From contig OZ234494.1 of NCBI GenBank assembly GCA_965153455.1, positions 25,163,354-25,227,353 of the forward strand: 64,000 nt of DNA, written 5' to 3'. The position numbers and the translations under genes are program-made. Shown in pieces: positions 11,050-20,639 of this stretch; positions within the stretch are counted from its first letter, which is position 1; each line of letters opens with the position of its first letter. The notes under the pieces are model-generated. The model was not told the DNA's origin. It saw nothing but the letters and a program-made list of their open reading frames with translations, and ran no database searches. Origin of the DNA: Sphagnum compactum (lineage: Eukaryota; Bryophyta; Sphagnopsida; Sphagnales).

Positions 11050-12060
11050 CAAAAAGTACATCCTAAGAGGGGTCAAACCTCAAGGGAAGCTTGTGGTTGC
11101 ACATATTATAAAAGAAATTGTGCGAACATTCTGCTTACCCTACCATGAGTTGTGAGGACTATGACATACTATGGAACAAGCTTGTTCAACCAAGGAATGT
11201 ATGTGTAGTAGTGCTCTTCTACTGAGCCAGATGCCGTCTTTGGAGGGGGTGGTGAGAGCCCCTACCACAGCCCGCTGTTGCACCTTAGTGTTCCATGGCA
11301 TGGATTCATCACAAGTGGAACTGGCAAAACCAAAAGTGGATCCAGCAAATGACCACCTACATACCACCTGTGAAAAAAACCTTAAAAGAAAGGTATCTGA
11401 ATAAGGGGCACATTTCCACGAGTGCCTGGTGGCCCACAATTTGTACTTTCTCTACCAGAATAGTTGGGGTTTGTATGCAAAAAGTTCAAGAAACCCACTC
11501 ACTATTTGAGAGGGTTTCCGTTGTTTCTTGGGGTGCCCACCCATCAGCCTCCAATCTGAAGACACCCACCAGACTCACAAATGCAAGTCACCTTACTTAA
11601 AAACTGGTTGTACCAGTGCAAAGATATTCTCACTTGGTCCATGTCATATTAACTCTCTTCACCTGAAACTGCCACATGTTGGGTTTTTTCAAAGTGGGTA
11701 GAGAAAAATAGTGCTTGCGATGAACATAAAAACCCTTCATCGATAATTTGACCAAATTAATTGTGGTTGGATATTGAGTGGCTGCAAGACAAGGAAACTT
11801 TAGGTGGCCTAAAAAAACACCAAAACCAGTTACAATGACTTGGAAAAGGATGAACCTCGAAAATGTTTCATGTGCTTGGCCATCCGGATCTACTGCCATG
11901 CTCCTTGACTGTGTGGCAGCAATGTTCATGTGCTTGTTGGCCACCCAGAATCGACTGTCAGGCTCTTTCACTGTGAAGCATGATTCAAGGACCCACCATT
12001 GAACGAACATCAGGGCACACAATCCCTTTATAATTCTAGATGTCGGGAGAGAGAACAATT
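11050..12060. other. Mixed-composition region, no recognised gene
   Basis: The region is somewhat richer in GC than its flanks and has overlapping frames of 75-140 codons on both strands (the longest is minus 11,630-12,058). None resembles a family I know, and no consistent exon chain could be built. It may be an old transposon body. Confidence 0.4.
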
Positions 12061-12784
12061 TGGTCCACTTTTAAGTATTTTTTTTCTTCTTTTTTTTCCT
12101 TTCTCTCATGTTAGACCTACTACTCAAAATATGACCAGAAACGACCAAAGGTCGTCTTAAGGGTAACGAAGATTCGTGGAGGAGCTAGAAGCACAAGAAT
12201 ACTACTAGGTAGTCAAAAAGACATTACTTACATAAGTCAGAGTTCACGACATTCTTTTTGTTTTTTGCCTTTCTTCTCTTGGTTTGTTAAACATTTTTTT
12301 TCCTTATCTTTTTCTCTTTTCCACTAAACATGTGGTTGAACATGTTTTTTCTTTTTCTTTTTTTCTTTTTTTCTTTTTTTTTTCTTTGGGCTCTTCTCAA
12401 GTAAACATGTGACTTCTCCCCAACAAGATTTGGCTTTTTTTTTGGGGCAATTTTTTTGACTTAGTGTCAGTTGGGAGTATCCCAAGATAGATCTCATATT
12501 ACATTTGGTGACTGGTTCCTGGAATCTATCTAAACATTTTTTAAATTAACCAAAAAATTTGCTACCAAACCCGAGGCAGTGGGGGAAATGTGGGCCAAAA
12601 GAAAATCAAAAATCAAAATCTGGCGATTTTTCATTTAAAAACAGTGAATCTAATATGGTATAATCGCTTTTCTATTTTACTTTTTGCATCTGTGCGAAAT
12701 TTCGCACGAAAAAATAATGGCTTCTCCCAAAATCCTAAAATTCGGTTTTTTTTCCAATAATCTTTTTAGGATTTTTTTTTAATG

Positions 12785-13225
12785 TAAAAAAAAAGTGGCA
12801 ACTGTCCCTAGGAAGCTTTATTCAAATCCATGTTTTTAACCTTATCTGATTTTAAACTCGATGTGAAGTACAAATTTCTAATCATCCTTTTCATATTTTT
12901 TGACTAGGTACATATTGAAAACCAAATAGGTCTAGAAATTGGACAATTTTTACTTCTTTTTTTTCATTTTTGTTGAATGAACAAGCCTTTAAAATTTGCT
13001 AGATTTTTTTCTTCACTTGGTGAGAACAAAAAATCCTGTGTGACTTACTGATACAAAGGGTTTTTTTGGGGAAAAAAAATGCACCACAATCATCAGATCT
13101 CAAAGAAATATTTCCCAAAAAAAAAAACACTCCATATTTTAACAATAGGTTCCAGCAAGTGGCCTAAAATAGAGCAAGATTCTTTAAAAAATTATTTTAA
13201 CCATTTGGCGAAATGTCGCCAGAAA
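12785..13225 (+). repeat. Dispersed repeat family A, degenerate copy
   Basis: An AAGTGGCAACTGTCCCTAGG head, a CATATTTTTTGACTAGGTAC middle with ATTGAAAACCAA, and a TGGCGAAATGTCGCCA near-palindrome at 13,206-13,221 followed by AGAAAACAAAAA are in family order. Spacing is longer than in the 8.1 kb copy, so the element is rearranged or carries insertions. Confidence 0.4.
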
Positions 13226-13407
13226 ACAAAAATTAAAAAATTTGGAAAGGACAACGTTATACTTTTTACCCCACCCTTTTGAAACTTATTAACTTTTACC
13301 ACGCCACACAATAACGACTCCCTAAAAGTGTGAGACGACTCAGCCTTTTTTCTTTAAGAATTAATTAATTAATTTTTTGGGTTTTTTTTTCGATTTTTCA
13401 GAATTGC

Positions 13408-14343
13408 CAAAAAGTGAGCTAAAAGTAGGAGTTTAACGTGAAATTTGATGTTTAGTGGTGGCGACAGTCGTCACGTGGTTCAGGAAGAGCCAGTATCATG
13501 GCGAGCGGTCCTGATGGGACTCTCATCCAAGGCGCAGCTGCGGTAGCAGCGTCATCATCGTCCTCCTCGTGCTGCGCTTCTTCCGCTTCCCTTCGCTGTG
13601 CTTCTGCTTTCCTTCGAAGCTTCGGCTACCTCAAACATTTCTACCTCTTATTGTTGTTGTTGGACACGGCTTTTCAAAGGAATTTCTTAAGGAATTTCTT
13701 CAGCATCGTTATGTTATTTTATCTATTTGTTTTTTTCATTTTGCTTTCTCGTTATCTTCTGACGGAGCGAACTAAATCAAGCTGACTTCTTCTAATTTGG
13801 CATCCATTTCCGATTTTTGCGATTTTCGATTTTTTCGGTTGTTTCTGCTTTGCTATTTGTTCATGCGCAGATTTTCCGTTTGAAATAAGGAGAAAGAAAG
13901 AAGACGAAAGAAGAAGAAGAAGAAGAAGAAGAAGAAGAAGCCCTTTGATTTGTTGATTCTTCTATTTGCTTTCTCGGCATCTGCTTCTGGTGTGGCTTCC
14001 GTTTCCGCTTTTGCGATTGTCGAGTTTCTCGGTTGTTTCTGCTTTGGTGTCTGTTTAGGCGTAGATTTGCCGTTTGAAATAAGAAGGAAGAAGACGAAAG
14101 AAAGAAAGAAGAAGACGAAGAAGAAGCTATTATGTTTGTTCATTCTTCATTTTTCTTTCTCGTCATCTGCTGACGGAGCGGACTAAATCAGTCTTCTTCT
14201 CCTGAATTGGCTTCCGTTTCCGATTTCGCGATTTTCGGTTGTTTGCGCCTTTGGTGACTGGTTATGCGTAGATTTGCCGTTTGAAATAATAATAAGAAGA
14301 AGACAGAACCAGAAGAAAGAAGAAGAAGAAGAAAGAAACTATT
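13408..14343 (+). promoter_or_regulatory. RIBA upstream and leader region made of three tandem units
   Basis: This is the downstream copy of the duplicated segment, immediately 5' of RIBA. Three diverged units start near 13,731, 13,956 and 14,141. Each has a CTTTCTCG(T/G)(T/C)ATCT start, a TTTGCGATT(T/G)TCG core, a GTAGATTTGCCGTTTGAAAT-type block and an AAG/GAA-rich tail; the longest pure AAG run is about 13,905-13,940. Units 2 and 3 end in GA(A/G)(A/G)CTATTATG, and the last of these ATGs is the RIBA start codon. It probably contains promoter and 5' UTR, but the transcription start cannot be seen. Confidence 0.5.
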
Positions 14344-17300
14344 ATGGACTCTGGCGCATGTTTCGTCGCGGCGAGTCAGTGTTCGAAGCATTTCGTCGGC
14401 TTGAGCGAGAACTTCCACTGCGGTAAATACTAATTTACGTTTTGTGACTGCGATTATCGTTATTTTTCATATTCGGTGGGAAACCTGTTGGAGAATGCGC
14501 AATTTCTGTCTGTAGAATTGTGTGTGTGTGTTTTGCTGTGAATACGTCCATGGAGATAGAGAAGACACCCGGGAAAAAGGAGAGTGTTCACTGATGTAGC
14601 GTTAAGCGATTTGTGTATGAATTCAGGCGGTCATGCGGTTCCGGGGCGCAGTTCCAACCATTTCAAGTCCTTGTCGAGCTCCATCACACTCTTCTCTCAG
14701 GTGATTGATTTTTTTCCCCAGGTGATGTACATAGCATGTGTGCGGATTTAGCAATTACGGACCTTCAGAAGAGTCTGCAGCAATCGTTTTGACACTTCAC
14801 AGGCATTCTCAGTGAACACAAAGTCTAAGTTTTCGGATTTGGCTACTTCCACAAGCACAATTGTGCAGGCAAGTGGGAGAAAAAATTGAATCAGCTTGAT
14901 TTCAAGAGATTGATCATCTCGTTCCTTTTGATGGTTCTAGGGTTCGTCTGCACATCGAGCAGGTTTGGTTGTGGTAGCACCAGCTGAGCAGAACCAGGGA
15001 CCATGGAGATCAAAGTCAGCAGCAGCATCCCCCACAATGTTAGTTAGGTGTGCAGCAGGCAAGGGTGCAATCAGTAATGGTGCTGCAGTAGATGAAGTGC
15101 TGATGGGTGCAACTAATGTTGCTCACAGTGGGAGTATCCAGGCATTACTAGCAGAAATCACACCTGTGGCAGATGAGAAATTTTCCAACAATCGGCAATG
15201 CGATGCAAACTCCCCTTCAGCTGGCTTTTCATCAATTAGTGAAGCTGTGGAGGCCATTCGACAAGGCAAGGTGGGGTGATGGGTCCCTTTTTTTTGTGAG
15301 TGCACTAATGGGTCATGTTCAAATATGACCTGGTAGTTTGCAGACATGCTACCAGAGACTGACATTCTGTTTTTTCTCTTATCTATTTGCAACCAAAACT
15401 CTTTTGCTGTGCTGTTGTTATTTATCTCCATGTACTGATAGAGAAGTTTTATCTGGCTGGACCCAGTTTGTGGTGGTGGTAGATGATGAAGACAGAGAAA
15501 ATGAAGGTGATTTGATTATGCCAGCTGACATGATGACGCCAGAAGCCATGGCTTTCCTGGTACAACACAGCACAGGTATTGTGTGTGTTGGTATGAAGGG
15601 GGAGATGCTTGACCGTCTTCAAATACCTTTAATGGTTCCTGATAAGGACAATGAGGAAGCACTTCTCACTGCCTTCACTGTGACAGTGGTAAATTACTTA
15701 CTTTCTTCATGCTCTATTTGCTATGGTTGCCACCATTTGAAAGGGAGCTTATTGCACTGTCATTTCTTTCAGCTGTGACTTGCTACTCTTTTGGCAGTGG
15801 AACATACATTTCCTAGCTGCGATTGTAATAGGGGTAGGAAGCCATGATATCTGACCTTCTTGCATGCTGCCCCATGAAACACTGTATTGACCTCAGAAGT
15901 TATCTGACCTCTCTAGCCTGTTGTGTTCTTGCTTCTTATTGAAAATTATTTTTTAAAAACCTGACAATCTTGAATGACATCATGGTATGCTGATATCTGC
16001 ACAGGATGTGAAGGCTGGAACATCCACAGGGGTATCAGCCAAGGATCGCTGCCTGACAGTCAGGGCTTTAGCTTCCCCAGATTCAAGGCCCAATCATTTT
16101 CGAAGACCTGGACACATCTTCCCATTGAGATACCAAGAAGGTGGGAAAGTCTTTTGAATCGTTAGACTGAGGATACAATGTGCATGTAGTTTGGCCATGC
16201 AGAGATTCTTTTTGAGGACTGATGGTTATTCAATCAGCTGAATTATGGTTTTTTGCTTGCTTGAACTGCAACAAGCTGAGTCCTTTCCATGTATGCACAG
16301 GTGGTGTACTAAAGAGAGCTGGGCACACAGAAGCAGCAGTGGATCTAGCAGTCATGGCAGGTTTTGCACCAGCTGGGGTACTATGTGAGCTTATCAATAA
16401 GGATGGCAGCATGTCACGCTTGCCAGAGCTCAAGGAGTTTGCAAAGGCTCATAACTTGCCTCTGATTTCTATTGCTGACCTTATAAGGTGAAGTTCGTGT
16501 CCAGGTCACATTGCTTTTTGTTCTATGTGAATTGCTATATTTGGTTGTTATGGAACAGGCACCAGTGGATGTACTGGAGGAATCTTTACTGGGAAAGTTA
16601 TCCTCTGTCAGGGAAGGAAACTGAAGGTTGTCTGCTGGAATGCTACAGACATAAGCAAAAGAGTGCTAAGCTGGTGACAAGGACAGCAGTGGCACGGCTG
16701 CCCACCAAGTGGGGCAACTTTCGGGCATACAGCTATCGCTCAGAGCTTGATGGCATTGAACATGTTGCCATGGTCAAGGTATTCATTTGGACCTTTGCTC
16801 AACATTGGGAATACCATGATCTTCTTATGATTGCTATTAGTTGGCTTCGCAATCTGCTGGCAATGTTGTCCAAGCTTGTACTCCACATTAACCCATTCTT
16901 GATGAGTATGTCCTCTGAAAGTTGAGATTTATATTCATTCTGCTAGATTTTGCAATTTATTTTCATCTGCATTCAAGATATAACTGCAGAATTTAGTGTA
17001 GCTCAGTCATCACACCTGGCTCCAATAGTCTCTGTATTGGAAGGTCTACAAACCTAGGTTAATTTTGCCATGGTCATGTCAACTCAGTTTATATGTGGAT
17101 GCTCACAGGGTGACATTGGCAATGGGCTGGACGTGTTGGTGAGATTACATTCCGAATGCCTGACAGGAGATATTTTTGGCTCCTTTCGCTGTGACTGTGG
17201 CAACCAGTTGGCAGAAGCAATGACCCACATTGATAAAGTAGGGAGAGGGGTGGTTGTCTACTTACGTGGACATGAAGGTCGTGGCATTGGTCTGGGACAC

Positions 17301-17891
17301 AAGCTTCAAGCCTACAACTTGCAAGATACAGGTCTTGATACAGTGGAAGCCAATGTCGAACTCGGGCTGCCCATTGACTCACGGGAGTATGGCACTGGTG
17401 CTCAGGTATGCTGGCAAGGGATGCAAAGGAGCAACTGTGATGAAGGGGAGTTTGAGTCTTGGATATGACTAAGATGCATGTATCTTCCTTTATTCATGCT
17501 CACTGAAGTAATGTGATTGACATCACTGATGCCCTGCTCAGTGATGAGGCAGACAGTCGTTTTGTTTGGAGGGAATGAAATTTTTTCATTAAGAGGCATT
17601 AGGAAAAGTATGAAGAGTTGAAGGGCATGCTAATGTATCTGTTGTGTGTGGCAGATTTTGCAGGATTTGGGGGTTAAGACTATTAGTCTCATGACCAACA
17701 ACCCTGCTAAGTATAGGGGTCTCAGAGGTTATGGCATGGCAGTTACTAGCCGAATACCAGTTATCACTCCAGTCACCAAAGAGAATCGACGGTACCTGGA
17801 AACAAAGCGTACCAAGATGGGCCATTTATATGGATCAGATTTACTGGGTATCTTTAATGGTGGAGTTCTCAACAATGAGCTCAGTAACTGA
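14344..17891 (+). CDS. RIBA: Bifunctional riboflavin enzyme RIBA (DHBP synthase + GTP cyclohydrolase II), ten exons
   Basis: The enzyme makes 3,4-dihydroxy-2-butanone 4-phosphate from ribulose 5-phosphate and opens the GTP ring, the two entry steps of riboflavin synthesis, in plastids. Exons I infer: 14344-14422, 14627-14700, 14803-14868, 14941-15270, 15467-15688, 16005-16140, 16301-16487, 16649-16778, 17109-17405, 17655-17891; 585 residues with phases kept throughout. Residues 1 to about 170 are Ser/Ala-rich and low in acids early on, fitting a transit peptide plus linker. DHBP synthase motifs: RENEGD 193-198, TGVSAKDR 265-272, RPGHIFPL 291-298, GHTEA 310-314. GTP cyclohydrolase II motifs: zinc ligands C425, C436, C438 and GHEGRGIGL 462-470, then TNNPAKY. 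Both active sites look intact, unlike plant RIBA2/RIBA3-type paralogues that have lost one activity. The exon 3/4 junction is ambiguous (see the intron entry). Exons 1-3 rest on splice logic only; exons 4-10 rest on homology. Confidence 0.95.
14869..14940 (+). other. RIBA intron 3: GC-AG intron or alternative GT-AG pair
   Basis: CAG|GCAAGT at 14,866-14,874 fits the GC-donor consensus and joins in frame to the acceptor TTCTAG at 14,940. A canonical alternative, donor GTGGGA at 14,873 with acceptor GAGCAG at 14,962, is also in frame and gives a protein six residues shorter. The region lies in the poorly conserved N-terminal part, so homology does not choose between them. Confidence 0.5.
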
Positions 17892-18388
17892 AGACAGAAG
17901 ATGAGCTCAGGCCTGACAGAAGACGAACAGGATTTTTGGAGTTATTGGTTGATTCAATTGAGTGGAGAATTTTTCCATCTTTTCTGTGTTGAGGCCACAG
18001 AGCTCTACGGAGTTCATCAGTGCCTCCTGGTGAAGATGCGAAAAGCCAGTTCATGAGGGGTCATTCTTTTTGCATGTGCACAACAGCATGACACTGATTG
18101 TGGAAGGTTAAGTCTTTACACTCCCATCTTCAGGGTCAAATGTCAAAGCCTCTTAAAGCACAATTGGGCTTTGCAAATACTGGGGGCAGACTTTTGAGAA
18201 CTTAATATACTGATTCTCTATCAGTGTTTTTAGTGTACAGTAGAAGATTTTCTTCGTTCATTTGTCCACAATTCATTGATGTCCTGGACAGTCTTCAAGA
18301 TTTAAGAATTGCAAGCTGAAAGCAGATTAAATTCCATTGCTTTTTACTCTTTGGGGTTTGTACTGAGGTGCTGGGCTTTTGTTTTTAG

Positions 18389-18658
18389 GGGCATACTGTC
18401 TTGCTCTTTGGTGTCATCAGCATGTGACAACTGGCAGGAACTTCATGGATCCAGGAGGAAAACAATGCCACCTAGCTCTGGTGGACACACCAGACCCTTC
18501 GGCTGAAATAGTCTTGGGATGGGTGATGGCCTCCCAAGATAACAACTGGCAAATGAACATAGAGCTCACTCCAAGAGGAGGTAAAATGCCCTCAGTGGTG
18601 CCAATGGAAGAGCTGGTCTCCAAGGGATGCTTTTGTGCTACAGAGTTCGGCATTGAAG
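18389..18658 (+). other. Possible extra exon downstream of RIBA (phase-symmetric, 270 nt)
   Basis: A T-rich acceptor (TTTGTTTTTAG) ends at 18,388 and a donor-like GAAG|GTTTGT follows 18,658. The 270 nt between are open in the frame giving FMDPGGKQCHLALVDTPDP and are richer in GC than the flanks, as RIBA exons are. Length is a multiple of three and both boundaries are phase 1. RIBA has already ended normally at 17,891, so this could be an exon of another gene, an alternative terminal exon, or RIBA 3' UTR that happens to be open. Two other frames are also partly open, which weakens the case. I recognise no domain. Confidence 0.25.
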
Positions 18659-18720
18659 GTTTGTTCTTTTTCACTGAACAGAGACAGTCTTGGTTAAGGG
18701 GATTGATAGTTCACCATTAG

Positions 18721-19860
18721 TGGATCTGGTTGCTTCTCCATTTAAATTAGATTAATGTGTTCTGCACATATGGAAAGCCTTCCCACAGCTGAGATGCCTT
18801 CAAGACCAACATCAGAATTGGATTACTTACAGGAATCATCTCTGTTTTTTTTTTTTGGGCTGGTGTTTTGAAGGTAAGTAGTTTATTATGGTGCAATAAT
18901 TTTATGTATCCCTTTCACTTGCTATTTAGTAAGCATAGATTTGGTTTGATCCTTGAGGACAAAAGGGAAAGGTAGGATGTCCACTGCAAATTGATCAAGC
19001 GTGCGATGTGATTCAGCTTGAGTACACAACCAGTGTATGTGGAGATTAGGCTCAGGAATCTGACACCTGGATGGACCTTACTCTACTTAAAAGCGGAGGA
19101 GTAGGAGGCATGACCGCAAACAATAGAATGCCTCAGTTAGAAGGTAACGATAGAAATGCCTGATGGTCTGAATGTTAGAATATTAGGATACTTTCATTGC
19201 ATAAGAGTTGATTGGTGGTTGCAGATCCAATTCCATACTAAGATACCAACCTAAACTTTGAAATGAAGATTTATGTAGCTCTAGAGCTCACTCAGCATGT
19301 AGCAGTGTGGATTTGTGGCAAAACTTTGTGGCAACTTCTGTGGTTCCATGGTAGGAGAAGAGCCTCCTGGATGGTTGCTTCTTTTGTCCTGACTACTATT
19401 TTGGAGTAGAATTTGCATATTACAAGACACAATTTTTCAAATGCGAATGAGATCAAATTTTGCACAATTACAAAGACCTGCAATCAAGAACTCCTATCAT
19501 GGTATAGGAAATGTATGCAAAGTATTATAGGAAATCACTCCAAAATGTATGCATGAATGTAATATAAGCGAATCTTGAACTCAGGCAAAAATATAATTTT
19601 GGCCTTGGGTATTATAAAGGGCATTTTTTGATTAGCACAATATACCAATCCAAATGTATATTCAACTTTCTCATTTGATTGGTTTAATAATAATTAAACC
19701 AAGAAGAAGCCAGTTACATCATGAAATTAATGAACTCGGACATTACTTTTGTTGCCGTTCTGTATGTGGTCACATCAACCCTATTTGGACTCAATACATA
19801 AGGTCATATGTTTTCTGATAGATGTCCAAGAAAAAACAAAACAGAACAAAACAAAACATC
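18721..19860. other. Intergenic DNA, no gene seen
   Basis: This is mixed AT-rich DNA after RIBA. No recognisable repeat, RNA gene or long frame was found. The RIBA polyadenylation site cannot be placed with confidence. Confidence 0.5.
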
Positions 19861-19864
19861 ATTA

Positions 19865-20065
19865 CTTTAGTGCCTGGCAGCTTCAACAATAATTATATTA
19901 CTTTCAGAAATGTCAAATTTTAAAAATAAAATGAACAACTTAAATTTGGCAGGAAAATATTGAATCTTCAAGAATATTGTGTTTGTTGAAATGAAAATTT
20001 CAAAATCAATTGATTTATCAGCTAATCAGTATCAAAGTTGCTGAGGTACTATGGTAGTATAAACA
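19865..20065 (+). repeat. Dispersed repeat family E, copy 1
   Basis: GGCAGCTTCAACAATAATTA, TATTAC/TTTTTCAGAAA, AAATATTGAATCTTCA, TGAAAATTTCAA and AAGTTGC(T/C)(G/A)AGGTACTA occur in the same order and spacing at 26,180-26,372. Roughly two thirds of positions agree by eye. Confidence 0.5.
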
Positions 20066-20355
20066 TTTTGGAGCATAAGGACACCAGAGGGAACCTTGGT
20101 GTAACCAATTGAAGGGTCGTTTTAGTTTGTCACTAAGACCAATCCAAACTTAAAATAAAAAATAGCCTTGTAAATCCGAGTAGAGAGAAAAAAATATTTA
20201 TCAAAAATACCAAGCTCCAAATGAGTTTTTTCTTTGCAAACTTTTGAACCGCCTTCCATGCTCTATCAAATACAGAACCTTTCATACATACAAATCCACA
20301 ATTACACATATCCACTCTACAATTTTTGTGTTGGGTAAAAAGCCTTATGGGGAGG

Positions 20356-20427
20356 GCACTCTCAGAATAAGGGGCCCATGAGAGGTGGAGCCGAAGGTGG
20401 CCCCTCATTCTGAGTATGCCGTCCCCC
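20356..20427. repeat. GC-rich inverted repeat (hairpin)
   Basis: GGGCACTCTCAGAATAAGGG continuing to GCCC is mirrored by GGCCCCTCATTCTGAGTATG, leaving a ~30-nt spacer with a GGTGGAGCC core. The stem is about 25 bp with a few mismatches. It may be the end of a fold-back element, since a second hairpin follows within 50 bp. Confidence 0.5.
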
Positions 20428-20478
20428 AATTGCTTTACCTTTTGGCATAAAGCACAGCTATTGAACATTCTAAATCTG

Positions 20479-20512
20479 AAAAGTTCCTCACCTGAGAGGA
20501 GGAACTTTCATG
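20479..20512. repeat. Perfect 10-bp stem hairpin
   Basis: AAAGTTCCTC and GAGGAACTTT are exact reverse complements around a short ACCTGAGAG loop. No T-tract or gene end is nearby to suggest a terminator. Confidence 0.55.
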
Positions 20513-20527
20513 GTTATAAGGTGCCCT

Positions 20528-20616
20528 TTGAGTACACTGTGGAAATGACAGTAGTGCTTTACATGCTGGGGAAAGCATTGGCAGCAAGGCATTATACCCA
20601 CTGACCTAGGGCTCCA
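20528..20616 (-). repeat. Possible tRNA-Gly-derived SINE head
   Basis: Read on the minus strand, CCTAGGTCAGTGGGTATAAT then GCCTTGCTGCCAATG resembles the D arm (A-box) and GCC anticodon region of a plant tRNA-Gly. No good B-box or acceptor stem follows, so it is not an intact tRNA gene. Clear copies elsewhere in the window were not found. Confidence 0.25.
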
Positions 20617-20639
20617 CCTAAACCCTAAACCCTGCTGCC

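Noticed and set aside
11140-12058. A split gene made of the 99-142 codon frames on the minus strand
   Set aside because: No consistent splice sites join them and no part is recognisable; plus-strand frames overlap equally well.
13853-14143. Minus-strand frame of 96 codons with a poly-Phe run
   Set aside because: It is the reverse reading of the AAG-rich RIBA leader repeats; composition explains it.
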